This document shows positions 1 to 6,063 of a stretch of DNA of 7,482 nt, piece by piece. Under the pieces are notes generated by a model. That model was not told the DNA's origin, made no database searches, and saw only the letters and a list, made by a program, of their open reading frames with translations. The position numbers were made by a program, and so were the translations under genes. Source of the DNA: an uncultured Eubacteriales bacterium (lineage in GTDB: Bacteria; Bacillota; Clostridia; Oscillospirales; Acutalibacteraceae). Location: contig CAKSKO010000052.1 in the NCBI GenBank assembly GCA_934465125.1, positions 1-7,482 of the forward strand, written 5' to 3'. Each line of letters opens with the position of its first letter. Positions within the stretch are counted from its first letter, which is position 1.

Positions 1-1
1 G

Positions 2-469
2 GGAAGTTTTGATCCAGTCACGCTAGGTCATGTTGATATTATAACAAGAGCTTCTAAAATGTTTGAGAAAGTAATTGTTGCAGTAATGGTAAATCCATCG
101 AAAGTTCCGAGTTTTACGATTGAAGAAAGAACATTGTTTTTGAAAGAAGCACTTCGAAACCTCGGTAATATTGAAATTGTATCGTTTGACGGATTGTTGG
201 CTGATTATGCAAGAGAGCGAAAAGCGATGGCGCTTGTAAAGGGACTTCGTGCGGTATCTGATTTTGAATATGAATTTCAGATGGCGCTTACCAACAAAAA
301 ATTAAATTCTGAGCTTGAAACGGTGTTTTTCACAACAAGCGCTGAAAATATGTTTTTAAGCTCGAGCGTTGTCAAACAGATTGCTTGTTTTGGAGGAGAC
401 ATTTCAAAATTTGTTCCAGGATGTATTCATGATGCAATCAAACAGAGACTGTATAAAGGAGGAAAATAG
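2..469 (+). CDS. coaD: Phosphopantetheine adenylyltransferase, 5' end cut by window
   Basis: This enzyme transfers an adenylyl group from ATP to 4'-phosphopantetheine, giving dephospho-CoA, the penultimate step of cytosolic coenzyme A synthesis. The frame is open from base 2, so 155 residues are visible. It begins GSFDPVTLGHVDII, the nucleotidyltransferase N-terminal signature with the TxGH ATP-binding motif. Only about 8-9 residues, including the start codon, should be missing. An internal ATG at 59 is not the true start, because the signature lies upstream of it. Other family blocks are KGLRAVSDFEYEFQMA in the middle and ENMFLSSSVVKQIA near the C-terminus (ATP/substrate-binding region). The stop is TAG at 467-469, one base before the next gene, so the two are probably co-transcribed. 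Identity is secure from these family motifs. Confidence 0.96.
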   Translation, partial: GSFDPVTLGHVDIITRASKMFEKVIVAVMVNPSKVPSFTIEERTLFLKEALRNLGNIEIVSFDGLLADYARERKAMALVKGLRAVSDFEYEFQMALTNKKLNSELETVFFTTSAENMFLSSSVVKQIACFGGDISKFVPGCIHDAIKQRLYKGGK

Positions 470-470
470 G

Positions 471-947
471 ATGAGAATTGAGGACTTGATTGATGAGTTC
501 GATGATATGATCGAAAAAGCCTGGAGTTTTCCATTAAGCGGAGGTAAGATTATGATTAATGGGGAACGTGCAAGAGAAATCTTAGAAGATCTGCGCCTGC
601 ATCTGCCTCAGGAAGTGCAGCAAGCCAAAGCGGTTGTTGCGGATCGAGCTCAGATTATTGGGGATGCCAAACGCGAAGCCGAGGCGATGATCCGTGTGTC
701 TGAAGAACGGGTTAAGGTGATGGTCAATCAAAACGAAATTGTCAAAGAAGCGCAGGCCAAAGCGAATAACTTGATCGAAAAAGCACAAGAAAAAAGCAGA
801 GAAGTTCGCAAAGCTGCAAATGAGTATGTCGATGATTTGATGAAGCGTACAGATGAAATGTTAACAGAAAATCTTTCAGAGGTCAGAAAAACAAGGCAGA
901 GCTTAAAAGCGTCGCAGAGAACAGGGATGCCGCAAAACAATTCTTGA
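471..947 (+). CDS. Small coiled-coil protein, ATPase subunit B/H-like, downstream of coaD
   Basis: This is a 158-residue soluble protein with no signal peptide or membrane segment. Residues 1-45 hold a conserved-looking head (MRIEDLIDEFDDMIEKAW, then PLSGGKIMINGERAREILEDLR). The rest, about 45-150, is nearly continuous charged helix rich in A, E, K, Q and R, consistent with a long coiled coil. Proteins of this type are common beside coaD in Clostridia and are usually labelled ATPase or V-type ATPase subunit H-like on coiled-coil resemblance alone. No nucleotide-binding motif is visible, so I do not infer ATPase activity. DivIVA-like scaffolds are another possible comparison. The start at 471 is chosen because AGGAGG at 457-462 sits 8 bases upstream, inside the end of coaD. 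The same frame is open further upstream, but that stretch overlaps coaD and lacks a better site. The one-base gap suggests translational coupling. Function unknown. Confidence 0.88.
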   Translation: MRIEDLIDEFDDMIEKAWSFPLSGGKIMINGERAREILEDLRLHLPQEVQQAKAVVADRAQIIGDAKREAEAMIRVSEERVKVMVNQNEIVKEAQAKANNLIEKAQEKSREVRKAANEYVDDLMKRTDEMLTENLSEVRKTRQSLKASQRTGMPQNNS

Positions 948-1027
948 TTTGATTTTGTTTTTCATGAAAGTGGCAAGTGGGAACTGATTGTACGTTGTTG
1001 AAAAATAGTAAATAAAGGGAAAGAAAG

Positions 1028-1057
1028 ACGTATTACGTAAAGTAATGCGTTTTTTTG
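1028..1057 (+). terminator. Intrinsic terminator ending the coaD unit
   Basis: The arms ACGTATTAC (1028-1036) and GTAATGCGT (1042-1050) form a 9-bp stem with one G-U pair and a 5-base loop (GTAAA). Seven T residues follow at 1050-1056. A-rich sequence before the stem can pair with the T tract and extend it. This separates the coaD unit from the mraZ promoter, which lies about 70 bases further on. Confidence 0.88.
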
Positions 1058-1122
1058 TTTATATTTACTGATTTTTTCACCGGAATTCATATATTTTCCG
1101 TAGAGGAATGATGGAATTTTAC

Positions 1123-1151
1123 TTGCAATTCGTCCTTTCATACTATATACT
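1123..1151 (+). promoter_or_regulatory. SigA-type promoter of mraZ and the dcw cluster
   Basis: TTGCAA at 1123-1128 and TATACT at 1146-1151 are separated by 17 bases, close to the vegetative consensus. Transcription should begin near 1158, giving a leader of about 74 bases before mraZ. The start point falls immediately before the repeat array at 1161-1200, so a protein bound there would block promoter clearance. Confidence 0.8.
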
Positions 1152-1160
1152 TTATTTAAT

Positions 1161-1200
1161 GAGTGGTGGAAAGTGGGGCAAAGTAGAAAAAAGTGGAGTT
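1161..1200 (+). promoter_or_regulatory. MraZ operator: four GTGG-type repeats with 10-base period
   Basis: Cut into tens from 1161, the sequence reads GAGTGGTGGA, AAGTGGGGCA, AAGTAGAAAA, AAGTGGAGTT. The GTGG core occurs at the same phase in units 1, 2 and 4, and as GTAG in unit 3. MraZ family proteins are known to bind short GTG/TGGG-type direct repeats spaced about one helical turn apart upstream of their own gene, contacting one face of the DNA as an oligomeric ring. Position (just after the predicted transcription start), period and core all fit autoregulation of this cluster. The imperfect third unit may tune affinity. Confidence 0.85.
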
Positions 1201-1231
1201 ATTTTCTGCTTTGTTTTAGAGAGGCAAGATT

Positions 1232-1651
1232 ATGTTAATTGGGCAATATCAACATAATATCGATACAAAAGGTCGAGTAATTGTACCTGTTAAATTTCGT
1301 GAAGACCTTGGGACTATGTTTTATATTACAAAAGGTCTTGACGGTTGCCTTTTTGTTCTTCCATTCTCGGAGTGGAATCATCTACAGGAAAAAATACAAA
1401 AGATGCCGATTTCTAAATCGAGGGGTTTGCAGAGATTTTTCTTTTCTGGTGCTGCTGAAGTGGAAGCGGACAAGCAGGGGCGTATTTTAATTCCACAGCA
1501 GCTTAGAGAACATGCAGGGCTGACAAAAGACGTTACCTTTATTGGAGCGTCGAGCCGTGCTGAGATCTGGGATTCTGATCGCTGGAATAAATTTAATGCA
1601 GAACTGACAGAAGAAAGCATCGCAGAGGCAATGGATCTTTTGGAGTTATAG
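1232..1651 (+). CDS. mraZ: Transcriptional regulator MraZ
   Basis: MraZ is a DNA-binding protein that controls the dcw cluster beginning with its own gene. It is built of two AbrB-like swapped-hairpin domains and assembles into a ring. Both halves show the DxKGRxxxP-type signature: DTKGRVIVPVKFR from residue 11 and DKQGRILIPQQLR from residue 80. The length of 139 residues is slightly under the usual 140-150. Start ATG 1232 matches the family N-terminus (MLIGQYQHNIDTKGR). Its ribosome binding site is modest (AGAGAGG, 1218-1224), perhaps keeping the regulator scarce. The protein probably binds the repeat array at 1161-1200 just upstream. rsmH follows after 19 bases and should share the transcript. 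Confidence 0.97.
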   Translation: MLIGQYQHNIDTKGRVIVPVKFREDLGTMFYITKGLDGCLFVLPFSEWNHLQEKIQKMPISKSRGLQRFFFSGAAEVEADKQGRILIPQQLREHAGLTKDVTFIGASSRAEIWDSDRWNKFNAELTEESIAEAMDLLEL

Positions 1652-1670
1652 TCGAAGGAGGGCCCCTTTC

Positions 1671-2600
1671 ATGAGATTTGTTCATAAGGCAGTTTTGTTT
1701 TCTGAAACAATTGAAATGCTGAAAATTAAGCCTGATGGGATTTATGTAGATGGAACAGCTGGTGGGGGTGGACATTCCGAAGCAATCCTTAAGAAGTTAA
1801 AAACTGGAACATTGGTTTCAATTGATCAAGATCCTGATGCGATTGCAGCGGTGAAAGAACGTTTTGTCTCTTATTCGAATTCGATTGTGGTTAGGTCGAA
1901 TTTTTCAAAGATGGATCAGGTGATCAGAAGTTTTTCTATTTCAAATGTTGATGGAGTACTTCTTGATATAGGAGTGTCTTCCCACCAACTCGACAAAGCG
2001 GAAAGAGGATTTTCCTTTCACAAAGATGCGCCGCTTGATATGCGCATGAGCCAAGAAGGGGTTTCCGCTTATGATCTTGTTAATACTATGACAATGCAGG
2101 GGCTTGCGGAGATATTTAGCAAATACGGTGAAGAGAAGTTTGCAAGGAATATTGCAAAAGCAATTGTAAAAGCACGCGAACACAGCGCAATTACTTCAAC
2201 GGAAGAGTTAGCGGAACTAATTAAATCGGCGGTTCCAGCAGCAGTTCGCAGAGAAGGCGGACATCCGGCTCGCAAAACGTTTCAGGCACTGCGCATCGCG
2301 GTAAATGATGAACTGGGGAATTTGTCAAAAGGGCTTGACGCTGCATTTTCTATCTTAAAGCCAGGCGGCAGACTTGTTGTGATCACGTTTCATTCTTTGG
2401 AGGATCGGATTGTAAAACAGCGCATGGCAGAGTGGTGTATGGGATGCACTTGTCCGAAGGATTTTCCGATTTGTGTATGTGGGAAAACACCGAGAGCAAA
2501 ACTGATTCAAAAGAAACCCATCGAAGCGTCGACCTTAGAAAAAGAAAGCAATCCGAGGAGCAGGAGTGCAAAATTAAGAGGATGCATTCGACTGGAATGA
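1671..2600 (+). CDS. rsmH: 16S rRNA (cytosine(1402)-N(4))-methyltransferase
   Basis: RsmH (formerly MraW) uses S-adenosylmethionine to methylate N4 of C1402 in 16S rRNA, in the ribosomal P site. The 309-residue length is normal. The SAM-binding loop DGTAGGGGHS is at residues 27-36, and motif DGVLLDIGVSSHQLD at 94-108. Further blocks are ARKTFQALRIAVNDEL, ITFHSLEDRIVKQ from 238, and the C-terminal NPRSRSAKLR. A cysteine-rich patch (CMGCTCPKDFPICVCG) follows ITFHSLED. Such cysteines are, to my knowledge, common in Bacillota members, but their role is unclear. The start ATG at 1671 has a strong site, AAGGAGGG at 1655-1662. The gene lies in the usual mraZ-rsmH-ftsL order. Confidence 0.97.
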   Translation: MRFVHKAVLFSETIEMLKIKPDGIYVDGTAGGGGHSEAILKKLKTGTLVSIDQDPDAIAAVKERFVSYSNSIVVRSNFSKMDQVIRSFSISNVDGVLLDIGVSSHQLDKAERGFSFHKDAPLDMRMSQEGVSAYDLVNTMTMQGLAEIFSKYGEEKFARNIAKAIVKAREHSAITSTEELAELIKSAVPAAVRREGGHPARKTFQALRIAVNDELGNLSKGLDAAFSILKPGGRLVVITFHSLEDRIVKQRMAEWCMGCTCPKDFPICVCGKTPRAKLIQKKPIEASTLEKESNPRSRSAKLRGCIRLE

Positions 2601-2653
2601 TTTTAGAAGATTAAAATAAAAGAGCGAACAAAAGCGATAGGAGTGAATAGAAC

Positions 2654-3154
2654 TTGGCTAGGAAAGAGGAAAATCTTGCATATGATCTTTCTTTATTTGA
2701 AGTAAGACCGAAGGAATTAGAACGAAAAGAAAAGCAGACGAATGTTGTAACAATCCCAAAAGAAAAGCTTGCTAAGAATCAAAAGAGAAAAATCAGACCG
2801 TTTACGCTGATTTCCACCTTTTTATTATCGATGACAGTTATCGCAACAGTATCTGTTATGATCTATAGCCAAGTGGAGCTTACGGAGCTTACAGAACAAA
2901 TCAATGTTACAACAAAGCAGCTTCAAGAACAGCAGAGCATTTATACGCAGCTGCAAATGAAAGCAGAGTCGGAATTGTCTCTTCGGGCTGTTGAAGATTA
3001 TGCAAAGACGAACCTTGCAATGAAGAAAATAGAACCGTCCCAGGTAGAATATATTAATTTGTCGGAAGGCGATAAAGCGGAAATTAAACAAGATCCGGAC
3101 AAAAGGGGAATTCTTGATACGATCGAAGATTTAATTTCAAGTTTTGTGTCATAA
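2654..3154 (+). CDS. ftsL: FtsL-like bitopic cell division protein
   Basis: This 166-residue protein has a charged cytoplasmic N-terminus (residues 1-49, ending with the basic run KNQKRKIR) and one membrane helix at about 50-71. An extracellular heptad-like coiled coil follows at about 73-115 (VELTELTEQINVTTKQLQEQQ), then RAVEDYAKTNLAMKKIEPSQVEYINL. This architecture, and the position between rsmH and a class B PBP, match FtsL/DivIC (septum formation initiator type). These small proteins recruit and regulate the septal synthase. Sequence conservation in FtsL is poor, so the call rests on topology and position. The start is TTG at 2654 with AGGAG at 2639-2643. The first in-frame ATG falls inside the membrane helix and would remove the cytoplasmic domain. 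The C-terminal tail past residue 140 is acidic. Confidence 0.82.
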   Translation: MARKEENLAYDLSLFEVRPKELERKEKQTNVVTIPKEKLAKNQKRKIRPFTLISTFLLSMTVIATVSVMIYSQVELTELTEQINVTTKQLQEQQSIYTQLQMKAESELSLRAVEDYAKTNLAMKKIEPSQVEYINLSEGDKAEIKQDPDKRGILDTIEDLISSFVS

Positions 3155-3189
3155 CTCTATTGCATCTGAAATAAGTATTGAGTACGGGG

Positions 3190-3220
3190 GAGAGTTAAGA
3201 GGTAATCTTGACTCTCGCTT
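3190..3220 (+). terminator. Terminator-like hairpin between the FtsL-like gene and the PBP gene
   Basis: The arms GAGAGTTAAG (3190-3199) and CTTGACTCTC (3207-3216) form a 10-bp stem with one G-U pair and a 7-base loop. GCTTTT follows. The T tract is short, so this is probably a leaky terminator or attenuator that lowers PBP transcription relative to the genes upstream, rather than a full stop. An mRNA-processing or stability hairpin is the alternative. The 152-base gap (3155-3306) shows no clear promoter. Confidence 0.5.
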
Positions 3221-3306
3221 TTACTATCACAATCTTTTTAGGATTTATTAGAGAACATCATAAAACGAAAACGCATGCATGGATCAGTTTAGGGGGAAAA
3301 TGGGGT

Positions 3307-5529
3307 ATGTCAAAAGGAACAACTTTAAGGATGTGGAGAAGGTCTTTGATTGTATTGGTGTTGCTTGTTGCAGTAGGATTTGGAATAGTTATTTTCAGGC
3401 TAGCAGCATTACAGCTTGTAGATGGTAAAGATCTGCAGCAAAAAGCGATTGAACAGCAGTTGGCTGATACAACGATCAATGCACAGCGTGGAACAATCTA
3501 TGACTGCAATATGAAACCACTGGCGCAGAGTGCAACAGTCTGGACTGTTGTACTGGAACCGGCATACTTAAAAACTGACGAGGAAAAAGAATTAGTTGCT
3601 TCTGGCTTGTCAGAAATCCTCGAGATGGACAAGGAAAAGTTGCTAGAACTTAGTAAAAAGAAATCATATTATACCGTTGTAAAACGAAAAGTGGAAAATG
3701 ATATTAAAGAAAAGATTATAAAGTTTAAGACGGACAATGAAATTACGACAGGAATTCGTTTAATCGAAGATTATAAGAGATATTATCCATATGGTGCGTT
3801 TGCAGCGCCCGTTATTGGATTTACTGGAACAGACAGCCAGGGTCTGTCTGGTATAGAAGCTTACTATGATCAGGAACTAACCGGAGAAGCAGGAAGATTA
3901 ATTACAGCAAAGAATGCTAGGGGAACCGATATGCCATTTGACTATGAGCAGATGATCCCGGCAAAGGACGGAAATAGCCTTGTTTTATCAATCGATGAAG
4001 TGATTCAGCATTTTTTAGAAAAAAATCTTGAAGAAGGGATTGCGAACAATAAGGTCCTCAACAGAGCAACAGCAATTATGATGGACGTGAACACAGGCGA
4101 GATCCTAGGAATGGCAGTAAAAGGTGACTTTGACCCCAACGATCCATTTACAATAGCAGATCCGGAGGTTGCAAAACAGATCGAAGCACTTCCAGAAGAA
4201 GAAAAAGCGGCCGCGAAGTCGGATGCATGGCAAAAACAGTGGAGAAACAAAGCGGTCAGCGATACGTATTATCCCGGTTCTGTTTTTAAAATGGTGACGG
4301 CTTCGATGGCAATTGAAGAAAATGTAGTCAATGAAAATACGACATTTACCTGTACCGGTGGAATGAAACCATATCCTGGCGCAAGTGTGATCCATTGCCA
4401 CAAAAGGTCAGGACATGGCACCCAAACCTTTCTGGAGGCGCTTTGTAATTCTTGCAACCCGACGTTTATTATGTTGGGGCAAAAAGTAGGCGCTGAGAAA
4501 TTTTATCAGTATTACAGCGCCTTTGGATTCTCTGAAAAGACCGGAATCGATTTGCCGGGAGAGGCAAGTGATATCTTTTTTAGCGCAGATGGAAGTATGG
4601 CGCCGATGGATTTGGCTGTTGCATCGTTTGGCCAAAATTTCAGCATTACCCCGATTCAGATGCTCACAGCCGCCGCAACGATTGCGAACGGAGGAAAACT
4701 TGTTCAACCTCATGTTGTCAAACAAATCATCGATAGTGATGGAAATATTGTAAAGTCGATTGATACCAACTTTAAACGGACGGTTATCTCCGAAGATACT
4801 GCAAAGCGTGTCTGCGCGATGCTGCAAACGAACGCAAAAATCGGTTCCGGGAAAAACGGATATGTTCCTGGATATCGCGTTGGAGGAAAAACAGGAACCT
4901 CTGAGAAAATCGGAAGTAGCGGACCAAATGGAATGGATTACATTGCATCATATTGTGGATTTGCGCCAGCAGACGACGCAAAAGTTGCAATGCTTGTGTT
5001 TTTTGATACGCCAAAAGGCGATAGCTATTACGGGAGTGCGGTGGCGGCGCCAGTATTTGCAAAGGTTATGCAGGATGTACTTCCTTACCTTGGAATAGAG
5101 CGTCAATACACCGAAGAGGAAATGGCAAAACTCGAGATGGCAACTCCATCATTGGTTGGAAAATCGGTTACGGAAGCAAAAAATGAGGTACAATCCCAAG
5201 ATCTTACTCCGATTATTATGGGATCGGGGTCGACGATTGTTTCACAAATTCCAGAACCTTCCCGCTTGATTCCAAAAGGAGGAACGATCGTGCTTTATAC
5301 AGATCAAGCCAGCACAACGGAGATGGTAACCGTTCCGAACCTCGTAGGGCTTACGATGTCAGCTGCCAATCAGGCAGCAGCAGACGCGCGATTAAATATC
5401 AGTATCACAGGTGCTGGCCTTGCGGGAGGAGAGGTTGTATCTTCCTCGCAGAGTGTACCAGAAGGGACACAAGTCCCCCCTGGAACAATTATAACAGTTG
5501 AATTTATCCAAACGGATCAAATTTTATAA
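3307..5529 (+). CDS. ftsI: Class B penicillin-binding protein with two PASTA domains (FtsI/SpoVD-like transpeptidase)
   Basis: This is a membrane-anchored D,D-transpeptidase that cross-links septal or spore-cortex peptidoglycan, 740 residues from ATG 3307. It has a short basic cytoplasmic tail and a membrane helix at about 13-30. The PBP dimerisation domain starts near QRGTIYD (60-66) and includes GLSGIEAYYDQEL. The transpeptidase domain carries the catalytic motifs SVFK (S325-K328), SCN (382-384) and KTG (528-530). Two C-terminal PASTA domains lie at about 611-668 and 673-735. Start 3307 is preferred because AGGGGG at 3291-3296 precedes it and the protein then begins in the usual tail-plus-helix form. 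A TTG at 3208 would add 33 residues but lies in the 3' arm of the preceding hairpin. Cysteines C349, C364, C380 and C383 cluster near the active site, as in SpoVD-type proteins. Whether it serves division, sporulation or both cannot be told from the sequence. Confidence 0.95.
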   Translation: MSKGTTLRMWRRSLIVLVLLVAVGFGIVIFRLAALQLVDGKDLQQKAIEQQLADTTINAQRGTIYDCNMKPLAQSATVWTVVLEPAYLKTDEEKELVASGLSEILEMDKEKLLELSKKKSYYTVVKRKVENDIKEKIIKFKTDNEITTGIRLIEDYKRYYPYGAFAAPVIGFTGTDSQGLSGIEAYYDQELTGEAGRLITAKNARGTDMPFDYEQMIPAKDGNSLVLSIDEVIQHFLEKNLEEGIANNKVLNRATAIMMDVNTGEILGMAVKGDFDPNDPFTIADPEVAKQIEALPEEEKAAAKSDAWQKQWRNKAVSDTYYPGSVFKMVTASMAIEENVVNENTTFTCTGGMKPYPGASVIHCHKRSGHGTQTFLEALCNSCNPTFIMLGQKVGAEKFYQYYSAFGFSEKTGIDLPGEASDIFFSADGSMAPMDLAVASFGQNFSITPIQMLTAAATIANGGKLVQPHVVKQIIDSDGNIVKSIDTNFKRTVISEDTAKRVCAMLQTNAKIGSGKNGYVPGYRVGGKTGTSEKIGSSGPNGMDYIASYCGFAPADDAKVAMLVFFDTPKGDSYYGSAVAAPVFAKVMQDVLPYLGIERQYTEEEMAKLEMATPSLVGKSVTEAKNEVQSQDLTPIIMGSGSTIVSQIPEPSRLIPKGGTIVLYTDQASTTEMVTVPNLVGLTMSAANQAAADARLNISITGAGLAGGEVVSSSQSVPEGTQVPPGTIITVEFIQTDQIL

Positions 5530-5537
5530 GTTGCTGG

Positions 5538-5571
5538 AAGAAAGGTGCTCTTCTAAAAGCGCCTTTCTTTT
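5538..5571 (+). terminator. Intrinsic terminator after the PBP gene
   Basis: The arms GAAAGGTGCT (5540-5549) and AGCGCCTTTC (5558-5567) form a 10-bp stem with one G-U pair and an 8-base loop, followed by TTTT. Flanking A residues at 5538-5539 extend the stem into the T tract. It sits 8 bases past the PBP stop codon. mraY downstream must therefore rely mainly on its own promoter(s). Confidence 0.82.
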
Positions 5572-5609
5572 GTAATTCGTCATATGATGAGATCAAATAA
5601 GCCGATTTG

Positions 5610-5653
5610 TGATATAATAATCTCACGTATAAAATAGGAACCAGAGATTGTTG
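5610..5653 (+). promoter_or_regulatory. Extended -10 promoter overlapping an inverted repeat, copy A
   Basis: TGATATAAT (5610-5618) is a perfect extended -10 element (TGn plus TATAAT). I see no -35 hexamer at 16-18 bases. Transcription would begin near 5625. The -10 overlaps an inverted repeat: TAATAATCTC (5615-5624) can pair with GAGATTGTTG (5644-5653), 10 bp including two G-U pairs, around a 19-base spacer. A closely similar block recurs at 7298-7327 before the last gene. Gene expression from here would reach the structured region and mraY, if the hairpin at 5651-5701 is passed. Confidence 0.6.
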
Positions 5654-5701
5654 GTGTCTTGAAAACATAGAATTACAACGAAAGCACCAAAAATATTTTT
5701 T
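5651..5701 (+). terminator. Possible leader hairpin or weak terminator
   Basis: TTGGTGTCTT (5651-5660) can pair with AAAGCACCAA (5681-5690) through TTGGTG/CACCAA plus CTT/AAG, with a one-base bulge and a loop of about 20 bases. Six T residues follow at 5696-5701, after five or six intervening bases. It lies about 25-75 bases downstream of promoter copy A and shares TTG (5651-5653) with the right arm of that inverted repeat, so the two folds exclude each other. The distance from stem to T tract makes efficient termination uncertain. Confidence 0.35.
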
Positions 5702-5710
5702 GCTAGAAAT

Positions 5711-5742
5711 AAAGGCTAAATTAGTCTTTTATATGATATAAT
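5711..5742 (+). promoter_or_regulatory. Second extended -10 promoter with a palindrome just upstream
   Basis: TGATATAAT occurs again at 5734-5742, predicting a transcription start near 5749. Directly upstream, AAAGGCT (5711-5717) and AGTCTTT (5723-5729) form a short palindrome with one G-T position. This occupies the place where a -35 would be, and no -35 consensus is present. The palindrome could be an activator or repressor site, or the hairpin end of the preceding short transcript. This promoter would drive the structured segment starting near 5750 and possibly mraY. Confidence 0.55.
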
Positions 5743-5749
5743 ATCGAAA

Positions 5750-5965
5750 GAGAGGCTGCAACGCGGGCGCTTTTGTGTGCCTGTATCCGTCCGGTTTGGC
5801 AAGCGGATGGAAGTGTGTGAGGTTTGCTCACCGCAAGTGTGGTATAATAACCTTGTGTGATAGGGATCAAATCAGAGATTTAGGCTATTGCAAAGAACAT
5901 TCAACCATGAAGCATTTGACCTCAAGGGTAAAATGCCAGAGGTGGGTCCGCAAAGCGGACCGATC
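5750..5965 (+). ncRNA. Candidate structured non-coding RNA or long mraY leader, class not recognised
   Basis: This segment looks more GC-rich than the intergenic DNA on either side and folds into consecutive hairpins. GCGGGC can pair with GCCTGT, and ATCCG with CGGAT around positions 5764-5808. GTGAG pairs with CTCAC and ACCGC with GTGGT around 5816-5843. AAATC (5869-5873) pairs with GATTT (5877-5881), enclosed by an ATAG/CTAT stem. GCATTT (5912-5917) pairs with AAATGC (5931-5936), with an inner ACC/GGT stem. GGTCCGC (5945-5951) pairs with GCGGACC (5955-5961) over an AAA loop. A TGATATAAT promoter ends 7 bases before its start. I tried to match it to 6S, SRP, RNase P, tmRNA, T-box and common riboswitch signatures and found none. 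No T tract follows the last stem, so it may be a leader rather than a discrete RNA. Confidence 0.45.
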
Positions 5966-5993
5966 ATAGTATAATGATTATTTTACAGAAAAC

Positions 5994-6016
5994 ATTAGTC
6001 CTCTGTGGAGACTAAT
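5994..6016 (+). promoter_or_regulatory. Hairpin in the immediate mraY leader
   Basis: ATTAGT (5994-5999) pairs with ACTAAT (6011-6016), and CTC (6001-6003) with GAG (6008-6010), around a TGTG loop with C6000 bulged. That is a 9-bp stem ending 47 bases before the mraY start. The following sequence is A/T mixed without a proper T tract, so I read it as a leader or stability element rather than a terminator. A lone TATAAT at 5970-5975, without -35 or TG extension, lies just upstream and could start a short leader containing this hairpin. Confidence 0.45.
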
Positions 6017-6063
6017 CTGTTAAATTTAAATTTTTCCACACAAAATTTATAAGAGGTGATAAA

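Noticed and set aside
59..469. coaD starting at the ATG at 59
   Set aside because: The essential GSFDPVTLGH motif is encoded upstream of this ATG in the same open frame, so the true start lies outside the window.
968..980. Two AAGTGG motifs resembling MraZ boxes
   Set aside because: Their period is 7 bases, not 10. They lie upstream of the terminator at 1028-1057 and far from the mraZ promoter. Probably chance.
3208..3306. Upstream TTG start giving the PBP 33 more residues
   Set aside because: The codon lies in the 3' arm of a 10-bp hairpin, and the extra residues would put a second hydrophobic stretch before the normal basic tail and anchor. ATG 3307 with AGGGGG fits better.
4408..4827. 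Antisense open frame of 139 codons opposite the PBP transpeptidase domain
   Set aside because: The sense strand encodes conserved catalytic motifs throughout, and the antisense product has no recognisable features or credible start site.
5843..5848. TATAAT preceded by TGG, resembling another extended -10
   Set aside because: It lies within the hairpin-rich segment, where GGT/ACC pairing flanks it, and it has no -35. Four TATAAT motifs in this AT-rich gap cannot all be promoters, and this is one of the least convincing.
5941..5965. GGTGGGTCCGC followed by a hairpin, reminiscent of a T-box antiterminator
   Set aside because: The T-box bulge consensus is not matched, no specifier stem I motifs were found upstream, and no T tract follows the hairpin.
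5775..5969. Open frame of 64 codons from a GTG, rich in Cys, Arg and Lys
   Set aside because: No ribosome binding site, no recognisable protein features, and it lies entirely across the hairpin-rich segment, whose structure explains the sequence better.
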